Positions 14,084-22,190 of a DNA stretch of 27,642 nucleotides are shown here, piece by piece; the stretch's first letter is position 1; every line of letters begins with the position of its first letter. The notes beneath the pieces are model-generated. The model searched no databases and had not been told where the DNA came from. It worked only from the letters and a program-made list of their open reading frames with translations. The position numbers were made by a program, and so were the translations under genes. This DNA comes from a virus: the IMG/VR virus record IMGVR_UViG_3300007539_000152, positions 1-27,642 of that record. One strand, written 5' to 3'.

Positions 14084-15885
14084 ACTAAGATTTCTCCTTT
14101 ATCAATTTGATCATTAAAGAAATCTCTAAAATCTGTGAAATTATCTCTTAACATATCCCCAAAAGATTGGTCATTAGCTGCGTTTATAGTTGGTGCAAAA
14201 GTCACATTATTTGTAATATTTCGGCTTTGTGCGTTTCTATCGTTAATAGCGTTAATTCCACCCGCTCCGATTCTGTTAGTTGCATCCTTTGTTAAAATAC
14301 CCTCACCAGCTGTTAAAAATGTTGGCTGATTTGCGTCCCTTGTTCCTAACCCTTGAACAATTCCACCACGATTAAAATTTTGGCCTTTGATCTTTGCAAC
14401 ATTAGCCAAGCCAGCAACAACAACCGCAGCAGCAGCAGCAGGGCCAAAAATACCACCTTGTGCCAAAGCTTTGTTCGCGGCCACATAAGTATTCATTACA
14501 GAATCAGCAATTGCAAGAGCTTTATTATTTTCAAAAGCTTGGCTCAATGAACCTGTTATTATTTGCAATCCGTTTAAATTTTCCGCAACTCTTTTGTCTT
14601 TTTCTTTTTGCGTTAATTCTGTTGATTTCTTTTCAAATCCAGTTATTAGGCTTAATTCTTTTTTCTTATTCTGAATTACTTTTGTTGTTGTATCATCAGA
14701 CATTTTTTTTATCGCCTCATATTTAGCGGACTCAATCATAATTTGCGCTTGTGCGCCTTCTGAAATAGCTAAATTTATATCAGCTTGATTTGTCATTACA
14801 CTTTCAACAATATCTGCCATGTTGCCTTTAAAGCTTTCGGTAAATTCTTCCCATTTACCATTAGTCGCTTCAAAAGCTCCCTGTAAATCACCAGTCATTG
14901 CAAGAGCAATCCCCTTAAACCCGCTTACTGATAATTTTACAACATCTAAGAGTACTTGACCAAAATTGGTTAATACTGAAATACCATTTTGAAAAACATT
15001 CCAAAGAGTTCGCAAAACTAAAACTGCCTTGTTTGCATGTTCAGTCATAGTTAATAAATGAACTCCCATGTTTTGGAAGAAATTACCTTTTAATAATTCT
15101 TCCATTCTATCACGAACCCCCCTTAAGGCATCTCTGAATAAATCCCAAATTCCAGAATCTAACATTGTTCTAATTGCTGCTTGCATTTGGTCTTTAATTG
15201 TAGAGACCAAACCTCCAGCAGTTTCAGAAAGTTTCAGCATAGCGCCATCATTTGCGCTTAAAGCATTTTGTAAAACTTTCCAAGCTTCTTCGCCTTGTGC
15301 TTGAGTTTGTAATTTTTCAATTTGATTTCTTACTTGACCACTGATTAAACCAAGTTCTTGTAATCTTGATGCACTTTCACCTATTGGCCTATTTGCTTGT
15401 AATCCTGAGTAAGCACGACCAATATGAACCGCTAAATCATCTATTCTTTCACCACTAATTGCCGCAGCATCACCAACAAGTTTTAATCCATCCCCTGTGG
15501 CTAAAGCTGTGCCGCCCAATGTTTGTAAAACCTTTGAGGCTTTTGCAATTTCATCTAATTGAAATGGTGTGGTAGCTGCAAATTGAGAAAGTTCCTGCAT
15601 TCTCTCGTTTGCTGCATCCGTACTTTTTAATAATGTTTCAAATTGTAGAGTCAAACTTTCGGTTTCTTGACCTACATCATAAAATGCTTTTGTAACCAAA
15701 CCAACACCAGCCGCACCAGCGAAACCAACAACGGCAGTTTGCAAATTGCCTATACTGATTTTAGTATCTCTTAACTTTCTGATAGTTTTATCAGTAGTTG
15801 CCTGAGCCTTACCCATTGCTGTAGAATAAGCTCGGGTAAAGTTATCAGCAAATTCTAATACGGTTTTAATGGTTTGTTCAGCCAT
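14080..15885 (-). CDS. Tail tape measure protein
   Basis: This 601-aa protein sets tail length and is passed into the host envelope during DNA entry. The N-terminal part (residues 1-45) is Ala/Thr/Lys-rich and helical, followed by a hydrophobic segment (49-67). Residues 70-225 match the tape-measure domain of lambda-like and TP901-like phages (FETLLKSTDAANERMQELSQ, TTPFQLDEIAKASKVLQTLG, AGGLVSTIKDQMQAA). A second hydrophobic, Ala-rich segment lies at 476-498. The C-terminal PTFLTAGEGILTKDATNRIG (521-540) is the motif common near the end of these proteins. The length predicts a rather short siphovirus tail. It follows the two chaperone genes, overlapping the second by 8 bases. Confidence 0.93.
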   Translation of the reverse strand: MAEQTIKTVLEFADNFTRAYSTAMGKAQATTDKTIRKLRDTKISIGNLQTAVVGFAGAAGVGLVTKAFYDVGQETESLTLQFETLLKSTDAANERMQELSQFAATTPFQLDEIAKASKVLQTLGGTALATGDGLKLVGDAAAISGERIDDLAVHIGRAYSGLQANRPIGESASRLQELGLISGQVRNQIEKLQTQAQGEEAWKVLQNALSANDGAMLKLSETAGGLVSTIKDQMQAAIRTMLDSGIWDLFRDALRGVRDRMEELLKGNFFQNMGVHLLTMTEHANKAVLVLRTLWNVFQNGISVLTNFGQVLLDVVKLSVSGFKGIALAMTGDLQGAFEATNGKWEEFTESFKGNMADIVESVMTNQADINLAISEGAQAQIMIESAKYEAIKKMSDDTTTKVIQNKKKELSLITGFEKKSTELTQKEKDKRVAENLNGLQIITGSLSQAFENNKALAIADSVMNTYVAANKALAQGGIFGPAAAAAVVVAGLANVAKIKGQNFNRGGIVQGLGTRDANQPTFLTAGEGILTKDATNRIGAGGINAINDRNAQSRNITNNVTFAPTINAANDQSFGDMLRDNFTDFRDFFNDQIDKGEILV

Positions 15886-16198
15886 TTTTTACACTCCTAA
15901 AATGATTTAAGCGGCTTTTATATAATTGAGCTGCTTCTATAAATTTGCTTGTTTGCTCATTGTATGAGCCAAGACCACCAAAGTCTACACCGAATTGATA
16001 CATTGAAATAAATTCACTCAATGAATCGGGAATAAATTTTGATGGGCAATTATAATATTCAAAGAGTGTTTCGTTAAATGGTATTGTTTCAACGGGTGTT
16101 TCTAATACTGCTTCACACCCATTTAAGGCACGCATGAAGTTATTACCATGGCACGAATGACATTTTAAAGTAATATAACCAGCATGCGCAGCGGCCAT
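15878..16198 (-). CDS. Tail assembly chaperone, downstream (T-like) part
   Basis: This 106-aa ORF contains CHSCHGNN (residues 14-21), a possible metal-binding Cys/His cluster, and ends in a helical, basic segment. Its ATG overlaps the stop of the upstream chaperone (TAATG). It lies in the -1 frame relative to it, with a slippery heptamer 5 bases upstream of the ATG. It is therefore most likely made as the extension of a G-T fusion of about 257 aa, in the manner of lambda gpGT, and possibly also from its own ATG by coupling. Position directly before the tape measure gene supports this. Confidence 0.72.
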   Translation of the reverse strand: MAAAHAGYITLKCHSCHGNNFMRALNGCEAVLETPVETIPFNETLFEYYNCPSKFIPDSLSEFISMYQFGVDFGGLGSYNEQTSKFIEAAQLYKSRLNHFRSVKNG

Positions 16199-16650
16199 TA
16201 TATTAAACCCTCTTTTTCTTCCTCTGTTAATTTATTACTTATTGTCAATTGAACAGCTAAATCAGCCAAAACACGAATATTTAATGAATTAATTATAAAT
16301 TTTGAGTCTACATTTTCTGTATTTTCTATTTTTTGACCGTTTGAATCTACTAAATTTCGAGCATTTAAAAGCTTTTTAGCCAAAACATCAGAAGCAGATT
16401 TAAAAACCTCTAACTTAACATCATCCCCAACCGTTCCTTGGCTTTTTATAATTTCCATTTTAGAGGTAAAATCAAGTTTTTCAATAGTATTTAATGGCTC
16501 AAATGTGAATATTGGCCATAAATCTTTCGGTAATTCTTTGTAAGAGTTTGGAATTATTTCAATTTGATCATCTAAATTAAAACCGCCTAAAGCTTTTAGC
16601 TTTTCTCTGACCTCTTCGGTCATTTTTCTTTGAATTGTTTGTGACATCAT
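16198..16650 (-). CDS. Tail assembly chaperone, upstream (G-like) part
   Basis: This 150-aa protein is encoded between tail tube and tape measure, the invariant place for tail assembly chaperones in siphophages. It is acidic to neutral and helical, with ELPKDLWPIFTFEPLNTIEK (residues 38-57) and a C-terminal segment LTEEEKEGLI. The start has two consecutive ATGs; the first at 16650 is used here. The last codons contain the slippery sequence GGGTTTA in the correct frame for a -1 shift into the next ORF. In lambda, G and GT together wrap the tape measure during tail assembly. Confidence 0.78.
   Translation of the reverse strand: MMSQTIQRKMTEEVREKLKALGGFNLDDQIEIIPNSYKELPKDLWPIFTFEPLNTIEKLDFTSKMEIIKSQGTVGDDVKLEVFKSASDVLAKKLLNARNLVDSNGQKIENTENVDSKFIINSLNIRVLADLAVQLTISNKLTEEEKEGLI
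16204..16210 (-). promoter_or_regulatory. Candidate -1 programmed ribosomal frameshift site (GGGTTTA)
   Basis: Reading frame 0 is GAG GGT TTA ATA TAA, so the heptamer is G GGT TTA, exactly the X-XXY-YYZ form. Slippage would give GGG TTT and continue as AAT ATA ATG into the downstream chaperone frame, bypassing the TAA two codons later. This is the lambda G/GT arrangement. I have not resolved a downstream stimulatory structure; a GC-rich patch follows the heptamer. Confidence 0.75.
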
Positions 16651-16685
16651 ACACCTATTTAAAGTTAATCTTTATATAAATATAT

Positions 16686-16710
16686 AAAAAAAGCCCCAGT
16701 TAAGGGGCTT
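16686..16710 (-). terminator. Rho-independent terminator after the tail tube gene
   Basis: Minus strand: AAGCCCC, 6-base loop, GGGGCTT, then a run of T. It forms a 7-bp perfect stem 25 bases after the tail tube stop. It probably lowers expression of the chaperones and tape measure relative to the abundant tube protein, and may be partial. Confidence 0.85.
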
Positions 16711-16734
16711 CAAAGGTGCGGGTATATGATGTTA

Positions 16735-17703
16735 TTATGCATTCGCACCTTGGAGTAATTCTAAGCTACTTGCTCCGTCTGTGTCAACTATACCAAATGT
16801 AATTGCCCTGGTTACTGATCCCTCAGCGTCCGCGCGTTGTACATCGATTACTTGACCAGTTGTAACTGTCATTGTTAAAGCTGGAGCCGTAGTTTTAACA
16901 GGAATTGTTAGGGTTCGGGTAGTCCCTGCTAAATGGTCAGTTCTCAATGTGTCAGTTGCAACTAGGTCGAGTTTTGGGTCCATTGTAATTGAACTTTCAG
17001 TGTCTGCAATCATAGCATGTAAAAAACCTTCTGTACCGCCTTGATCTCTTAATAATTCTACCGAATTTCCTAAATTAAATTCAAATGAATTTGTTCTTAG
17101 TGATTGAGATCCCCAGGTAATATCCACTCCAAGCATATTTGGGGGTACTGTTGTGTCAAAACCAGTTCCTAGCAATGGAGTTGACAACTCTTCGGCCTCA
17201 CCGCTGAAAATGCCAGTGTATTCAAAAGCCATTTGAATTGGCTCACCACTTGCACCGTATGACATTACAACGTTACCCATTGCGCCATAAAATTTATAAA
17301 TCTTTTGCGATCCCCCCGCACATTCTAAATCTCTCACTTCAAGGGTAATTGTTTTGCAATCATAATCAGCATCACGGGTCCAACTCATACCAGTTGTAGT
17401 GTATGTAGTTTCTTTCATTCCGCATGATTGAACTAATTTTTCCCAGGCTGGAACTGTAGCAACTGCGCCAGAATCAGCCAAATGTACTATAAATGAAACT
17501 GTTCCAGCTCTTGCACCAATTAATGCCGCGTCGCGCCCGTGGTGTCCTCTTGCATATTTTCTGTTATGCATTTCAACTTCTAAATTAATTGAAACGTCAA
17601 AAGCTCTTATGTCAAAATCACCATTGGCCAAACTTTCAGCCGTTCCAACTGTGCTTTCAATCTTTGAGCCTATAACCGCCTTATTTAGGTTAAATACTGC
17701 CAT
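16735..17703 (-). CDS. Major tail (tube) protein
   Basis: The 322-aa product has the features of a siphophage tube subunit: a beta-rich N-terminal core with the segment FDIRAFDVSINLEVEMHNRK (residues 30-49), SFIVHLADSGA, a central YKFYGAMGNVVMSYGASGEP (136-155) with FEYTGIFSGE, and a C-terminal beta domain. It lies between the tail terminator candidate and the chaperone pair, and is followed by a strong terminator, both typical for the major tail gene. The start has a clear spacing from the preceding small gene (6 bases). It has no sheath-like neighbour, which supports a non-contractile tail. Confidence 0.85.
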   Translation of the reverse strand: MAVFNLNKAVIGSKIESTVGTAESLANGDFDIRAFDVSINLEVEMHNRKYARGHHGRDAALIGARAGTVSFIVHLADSGAVATVPAWEKLVQSCGMKETTYTTTGMSWTRDADYDCKTITLEVRDLECAGGSQKIYKFYGAMGNVVMSYGASGEPIQMAFEYTGIFSGEAEELSTPLLGTGFDTTVPPNMLGVDITWGSQSLRTNSFEFNLGNSVELLRDQGGTEGFLHAMIADTESSITMDPKLDLVATDTLRTDHLAGTTRTLTIPVKTTAPALTMTVTTGQVIDVQRADAEGSVTRAITFGIVDTDGASSLELLQGANA

Positions 17704-17709
17704 GATTAA

Positions 17710-17859
17710 TTATCCTTTGCTTTCTTTTTTTTTCAATTTTATCGGCATCACTTTATTTTTAATGTCTTCTGTGATCTCAGTCACTTCTAAAACATCTCCG
17801 GCGCAATACCATCTATTATTTAAATATAATTCTTTTTTTGGTAAAACTCGTACTTTCAT
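17710..17859 (-). CDS. Short tail-module protein, 49 aa
   Basis: The ATG at 17859 overlaps the stop of the upstream gene by 1 base (TAATG) and the TAA at 17710 is 6 bases before the tail tube start, so it fills the gap. The product begins MKVRVLPKKELYLNNRWYCA and continues GDVLEVTEI, then a basic tail ending KLKKKESKG. The pattern of short strands around LYLNNRWY-GDVLEV suggests a small beta-barrel fold, as in several short phage head/tail-region proteins. Function unknown. Confidence 0.7.
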   Translation of the reverse strand: MKVRVLPKKELYLNNRWYCAGDVLEVTEITEDIKNKVMPIKLKKKESKG

Positions 17860-18368
17860 TATACTAACACCTCAGGGTTTGTTATGTCTTGATTATATCT
17901 TACAGTAATATTGAATAAAAGCCTTCCAGCGCATCCGGACGCATCCGCAAAAAATGGCTCTCTTATGTGTCCGGTATATAAAACAATAAAACTGTTTCCA
18001 TTTAAGCAATCATTATTGAAAAACAACTTTTTAAGATCTGAAACCGCTTTATTTATTTCTTGATCGGCTGTGTTAACATCAGAAGCCCCCACACGGACCT
18101 CAATTTTAAAATCAATATCATTTGTATAGCTTTGACCATTTGCTGCTAATTGATTCATAGATGGTTTTTCGACAACCTCTTCACCATAATGAACCAATGT
18201 CACGGGGAAAATATCAGAAAACGCATCCCCTGATTGAATAGCCTCCACCATGTCAAAATCTTTAGGGTTAACAGACGTTGAATCCCAGGTGAAATTATAA
18301 CCGCCACCGGTTGTCATTCCACCAATTAAGGTTGCTATTTCGTCGTAAATATCGGTTAAATGTGGCAT
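17859..18368 (-). CDS. Tail terminator / head-tail joining candidate, 169 aa
   Basis: This 169-aa protein has the layout of tail terminators (lambda gpU class). An N-terminal helix (MPHLTDIYDEIATLIGG) is followed by VTLVHYGEEVV, then a beta strand DIDFKIEVRVGA (residues 84-95) and a helix QEINKAVSDLKKLFF, ending with strands (GRLLFNITVRYNQ). It is the last gene before the small protein and tail tube, where the terminator is normally found. The sequence match is weak by eye, so position carries most of the weight. Confidence 0.65.
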   Translation of the reverse strand: MPHLTDIYDEIATLIGGMTTGGGYNFTWDSTSVNPKDFDMVEAIQSGDAFSDIFPVTLVHYGEEVVEKPSMNQLAANGQSYTNDIDFKIEVRVGASDVNTADQEINKAVSDLKKLFFNNDCLNGNSFIVLYTGHIREPFFADASGCAGRLLFNITVRYNQDITNPEVLV

Positions 18369-18371
18369 TTA

Positions 18372-18764
18372 CTAACCTCTGAAAAGTTCTACACCATCTC
18401 CCACGGTGTCTACTTCATCTTGAATGTCGTTTAAAATCATTTCGCGTGACATTTTATCCCGATACATAAAAAATTGTTTTTGAAAATGCTTAAACAGGTC
18501 TAAATATATATCGTTTTGATTTGTACCGCCTCTATTAACTTGTCGTCCGTTTACGTAAATATATCTTTCTGCAATATCCATTGAACACTTATAAATAAGC
18601 ATTGTTTTTACTTCGTCGTGTAATGTTGCTGGAATCTCCGAAACTTCAACATTCTTGGTTAATACATAAGTTTCAAACCAGTTGTCAACATCTGTTATGT
18701 CGGCAGCTTGAACAACTGAGGCAATTTTAGCGTGTTTAATATCTGTAGTTTCAATATAAGCCAT
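18372..18764 (-). CDS. Head-tail connector / neck protein candidate, 130 aa
   Basis: This mostly helical, charged protein (starts MAYIETTDIKHAKIASVVQA) has a helix-rich core (DEVKTMLIYKCSMDIAERYI, residues 50-69) resembling head-tail adaptor proteins, which are small all-helical rings below the portal. It lies between the gp10-like and terminator-like genes, overlapping the former by 1 base (TAATG) and ending 3 bases before the latter. Another neck component is possible. Confidence 0.55.
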   Translation of the reverse strand: MAYIETTDIKHAKIASVVQAADITDVDNWFETYVLTKNVEVSEIPATLHDEVKTMLIYKCSMDIAERYIYVNGRQVNRGGTNQNDIYLDLFKHFQKQFFMYRDKMSREMILNDIQDEVDTVGDGVELFRG

Positions 18765-19153
18765 TATTTACCTATTTTCTTTATATCTTTAAATATACTA
18801 TTTATTACCCGTTTTTCCTCACGTTTACCAGCATTATGTAAAAATGGGTCAGGGTCCCAAGTTCTAAAACCTTCATGTATTCTTGGGCCATAACTAGCAA
18901 TTACATTGTCAATCTGAGCAACACCAATTAATTGATCAATTTTATCAAAATCCTCAACTAATGCGCGATCTTGTAAAGTGTGAGTATCATTCTTAAACCT
19001 GTGATTATTTCTAGCACTTTCCAAAATTTGAGTTACACCTCTCTTAATGCCGATCCTTATAGTTTCGTGCATTTCTTCGGGGTATCTCTTGGCAATAGTT
19101 TTGAAGCTATCACCAAGAGAAGAAGATATATCAATCTTGAATTCTAAACCCAA
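18764..19153 (-). CDS. HK97 gp10-like tail completion protein
   Basis: The 129-aa protein fits the HK97 gp10-like family (neck or tail completion). There is a long N-terminal helix with regularly spaced residues (FKTIAKRYPEEMHETIRIGI), then strands with VIASYGPRIHEGFRTW (residues 84-99), where family members have a YG-x-x-E-x-G-type segment, and DPDPFLHNAGKREEKRVINS at 100-119, matching the usual PFL-x-x-A helix near the C-terminus. It lies between the virion protein at 19154-20794 and the connector candidate. Confidence 0.75.
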   Translation of the reverse strand: MGLEFKIDISSSLGDSFKTIAKRYPEEMHETIRIGIKRGVTQILESARNNHRFKNDTHTLQDRALVEDFDKIDQLIGVAQIDNVIASYGPRIHEGFRTWDPDPFLHNAGKREEKRVINSIFKDIKKIGK

Positions 19154-20794
19154 TTAAAAATCCTCTCGACAGGACAAAGTAACATCAATAGTATTTGAGC
19201 TTGCACTTTGTCCGCTAACCGTCAACGTTTCGCCAGGAGCTAAGAAAACATCTAATTCATCTAAATTTTCTTTTGTTGAATCCTCTTTAGCTAGTGTAAT
19301 ACTATCCACAACTTGTCCACCTGTTATAGTAGTTCCTGCTGTATCATAATCAACCACACTTGTATTTGTGCTAATATCAGTATAAGAAGGAGTTCCGCCC
19401 AAAGTTGTATTTTTAATAAACTTAATAATAGCATTTTTTGTTCCATCTGTTGCAGCTGAACCAACTCTTAAGCGTACTGTTATCTTATTGTTTTTACTTG
19501 CAAAAGTTGTTTTATTTCTAATAGTTAAAATATTTTCTTCTGTTGTAACCGCTTTTTCATTACTAATTGAATTTGCTGGACCTGTTATCTTATCGGCCCC
19601 CTCAGTAAAACAAGCCATTGAAGAAGTTGAAACACTAATATTTGTTGTATTAGTTGTGTTATTAGATTCAGCGGCTAATGGAAAAGATGGGTTAAACATT
19701 GAAGGTTCAGTGTAAGTATTAGCATATTGCACACGATGAACAACTGTAAACTCACCCGTAACAGGATTTTCAACGTAATATTTAATCTCTCCAAATCCTA
19801 ACCATTGATAACTAATTTCAAATACATTCCCCTTAGTAGGATCTAAAAGCATGTTTGATGGATTATCATCCCCATCATTGCCATCTAATGTGTCAACATT
19901 CCAAGAGCTTTGCGCAACAAATGTTGTGCTCGTATTTGATCTTAAAAATAAACCGAATGTTTCGCCAGAATATCCAAATCCAACCCCATTGTCATCGTCA
20001 AACGCGCCTATGAGCTGGCTATTTCCAGCAACACCAGTTGTAAAAACACCAGTAAATCTTAACAATGTACCTTGTCCGGCTCTGTATTTTGCAAATGCTT
20101 TCGTTTCCATTCTAGCATCAGAACTTGAAGCAGCACCAGAAGAAACAACCGCTTTTGCGTTGCTTTGTGTTACCGTTCCACTTCCATTTGTTGTAGTTGT
20201 TACAACATCAGCATTAATATTATAAGCAAAATATAATTGAACTATTGGTGTCAATGGGGATGTTCTCAAATCACCAAAAGCACTCAAAGGGTCGCTAATA
20301 TGGGTTCTTAAATGTCCCTCAACATCCACGGGAACATTTCTAAAGTTGCCCGCTGGGTCTTCACCCATAATTGCAGATCTAACTAGATCAACATCCACTT
20401 GATTATTAATAGTCTGGTCTAAAGTAGATGTTAAACCCTTTGATTGTGCTGTATGGTATTTAGTTGATAATCTAAATTCGCCTTGTGGAGTTGCCCCGTT
20501 GGTGTATCTAACTCTGAAAAATTTAGTGATTGGAATGACTGTAAACGCACCACCAAACGCAGTCTGTGAAGCGTTGGCAATCATTGTCATATCTTTTATT
20601 CTATCCCAGTTTTCACCATCCATTGAAAATTGTAATTCTAAACCATTTGTGGCACTTGCCACGTCACTGTGTACGGCAACTGTGATTAAACTGTATTCCT
20701 CAACGTCCTCGGCATTTCCTGTAAAAGTTGCTCCAGCCCCTAACAATGTGCCATTGATGCTGGAATTAACTTCCGATATTCTAGCAAGTGACAT
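19154..20794 (-). CDS. Virion-associated protein downstream of the coat gene, 546 aa
   Basis: This beta-rich, Ser/Thr/Asn-rich protein appears to have three parts. Residues about 30-115 form a beta-sandwich-like domain (LELQFSMDGENWDRIK, FFRVRYTNGATPQGEFRLST). Residues 235-400 form a larger beta domain with TLLRFTGVFTTGVAG, a loop region rich in Asp and Gly (DTLDGNDGDDNPSN), and GFGEIKYYVENPVTGEFTVV, a pattern known from phage structural proteins. Residues 410-546 are a C-terminal strand-rich region. No signal peptide. Its place between the coat protein and the neck genes suggests a head fibre or decoration protein; a tail attachment role is also possible. It begins directly after the stop of the preceding Lys-rich gene, with no gap. 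Confidence 0.65.
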   Translation of the reverse strand: MSLARISEVNSSINGTLLGAGATFTGNAEDVEEYSLITVAVHSDVASATNGLELQFSMDGENWDRIKDMTMIANASQTAFGGAFTVIPITKFFRVRYTNGATPQGEFRLSTKYHTAQSKGLTSTLDQTINNQVDVDLVRSAIMGEDPAGNFRNVPVDVEGHLRTHISDPLSAFGDLRTSPLTPIVQLYFAYNINADVVTTTTNGSGTVTQSNAKAVVSSGAASSSDARMETKAFAKYRAGQGTLLRFTGVFTTGVAGNSQLIGAFDDDNGVGFGYSGETFGLFLRSNTSTTFVAQSSWNVDTLDGNDGDDNPSNMLLDPTKGNVFEISYQWLGFGEIKYYVENPVTGEFTVVHRVQYANTYTEPSMFNPSFPLAAESNNTTNTTNISVSTSSMACFTEGADKITGPANSISNEKAVTTEENILTIRNKTTFASKNNKITVRLRVGSAATDGTKNAIIKFIKNTTLGGTPSYTDISTNTSVVDYDTAGTTITGGQVVDSITLAKEDSTKENLDELDVFLAPGETLTVSGQSASSNTIDVTLSCREDF

Positions 20795-20962
20795 TTAAAC
20801 CTCGTCTTTTTTAGCTTTTTTCTTTTTTGGAGCTTCTTTTTTTGGCTTTTCGCCTTCTAATTTAAAATCTTTGTATTTCTCTGCATCGCATTCATTACAT
20901 ACGATCTTTTGACCTTTTGAATTAACTAAAGTCACTGTTTCAACAATATGTCTATTAATCAT
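20795..20962 (-). CDS. Short Lys-rich protein after the coat gene, 55 aa
   Basis: The ATG at 20962 is preceded by an AAAGG ribosome binding site. The TAA ends exactly where the next gene's ATG begins. The product has a small N-terminal part with a CxxC pair (KIVCNECD, residues 19-26) and a tail made almost only of Lys, Glu, Pro and Ala (residues 36-55). The CxxC could bind zinc; the basic tail could bind DNA or the acidic coat lattice. No family recognised. Confidence 0.7.
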   Translation of the reverse strand: MINRHIVETVTLVNSKGQKIVCNECDAEKYKDFKLEGEKPKKEAPKKKKAKKDEV

Positions 20963-20984
20963 AATAAGCCTTTAAAAAATGAAT

Positions 20985-21002
20985 AAGGGGCTTAAGCCCC
21001 TT
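20985..21002 (-). terminator. Palindromic hairpin after the coat protein gene
   Basis: AAGGGGC, loop TTAA, GCCCCTT: a perfect stem lying 9 bases beyond the coat stop codon. The T run on the minus strand comes only after several intervening bases, so it may be a weak terminator or an mRNA-stabilising end. The coding of a short gene just downstream implies readthrough. Confidence 0.6.
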
Positions 21003-21011
21003 TTATGTGTA

Positions 21012-22172
21012 TTAACCTGCGATTCTTACTGCGTGTTCTGGATTGACAGCTTTCACACCAAATAAAATGTCGTACTCGAAAAGAGTTTGTTTATTTTGAC
21101 GTGAAACCTCTAATCTAAACGGAATACCTGTTACAGGGTCAACCGCTGTTAAGATTTGATTTCCAGAAGTTACAGCAGGCGCGCCTAGTGATCTAATCGC
21201 TAAAGCAAATGCATTTTTTTGGAATGCTAAGTTTACAACATGGTCAGTTTTGATAGTCAATACTGCGTCATCAGCCCATGCAACTTTCGCAGCTGGTGAA
21301 AATGTCAATCCAGTGATAGCATTTCCTGAAGCTGTTACAGTGTTAGTAGCTGTATACGTTTGAGTATCGCCCGCAACTGTGAAGATATCACCTTGCACAA
21401 TAGTACCAGTCAAAGAAGTGTCATCTAAGTTAATAGAAGTGTCACCAACTTGAACAGAAGCATTATTAATTAAAGCATCATTATCGCCAGTTGTTCCAGA
21501 TAATGTTCCATGTGTATGAGTTGGGATATTTTGGTTCATGTACCACTCGAAACCAAATTTTCTACCCATTACACCCTCACGGATTACGGATTCGTCCGCT
21601 GATTGAGAAACATCTCTGAAAGCTGCTAATTGCTCAACGTTTTCCTGTGCAAATTCGTCGATGAACATCTTTCTATCTGTTACAGGTGCTAAATTAGTTG
21701 AAAGTTTTCTTTTAGCTTCTGAGATTAAAGAAGTGTCAGAAGCGAAAGGAGTTGTTCCCGCTGTTCCTGAGTACTCATATACATCCTTATATTCGGCCAA
21801 AAGCTTAGTATCAACATCATTCGCAAGAGCTTTTAACGATTCACTTGCTTGTAAAGGAATTGTTCCTACTCCATCGGCAATTTCAGCCATTTGTTTATCT
21901 GTAAGATAGAAAGAACATTTTCTCCACTGATTTAACGTTAATGTAACATTGGTAAGCGTAGAATCTTCCCCAGATAACGGAGTATTAGAAGGTGAAACGT
22001 CCGAAACTGTTCTTGAATCGCCTTTTGTGAAACTGATAGTGTCACCTTTTTGGGCAACTTGAGCAGAAAAGTCCGTTTGAACGTTTCTTGGTGTTTGTGC
22101 ATTTTCTCTAAATGCTAAAATAGATTGAGCAAAGATTTTGTCAACCACGGCACTAGTTAAAGTATTAGCCAT
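21012..22172 (-). CDS. Major capsid protein, P22 coat-like
   Basis: This 386-aa protein resembles the P22 coat protein family of HK97-fold capsid proteins. Recognised segments are MANTLTSAVVDKIFAQSILA at the start, GDTISFTKGD (residues 43-52), VTLTLNQWRKCSFYLTDKQM (76-95), VDTKLLAEY, GRKFGFEWYMNQNIPTHTHG (203-222, highly typical) and NLAFQKNAFALAIRSLGAPA (314-333). Residues about 225-310 look like the inserted domain seen in P22-type proteins (TSINLDDTSLTGTIVQGD). It follows a scaffold gene and is itself followed by a hairpin. Confidence 0.92.
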   Translation of the reverse strand: MANTLTSAVVDKIFAQSILAFRENAQTPRNVQTDFSAQVAQKGDTISFTKGDSRTVSDVSPSNTPLSGEDSTLTNVTLTLNQWRKCSFYLTDKQMAEIADGVGTIPLQASESLKALANDVDTKLLAEYKDVYEYSGTAGTTPFASDTSLISEAKRKLSTNLAPVTDRKMFIDEFAQENVEQLAAFRDVSQSADESVIREGVMGRKFGFEWYMNQNIPTHTHGTLSGTTGDNDALINNASVQVGDTSINLDDTSLTGTIVQGDIFTVAGDTQTYTATNTVTASGNAITGLTFSPAAKVAWADDAVLTIKTDHVVNLAFQKNAFALAIRSLGAPAVTSGNQILTAVDPVTGIPFRLEVSRQNKQTLFEYDILFGVKAVNPEHAVRIAG

Positions 22173-22190
22173 TTTTTTTCTCCGGTTTTA

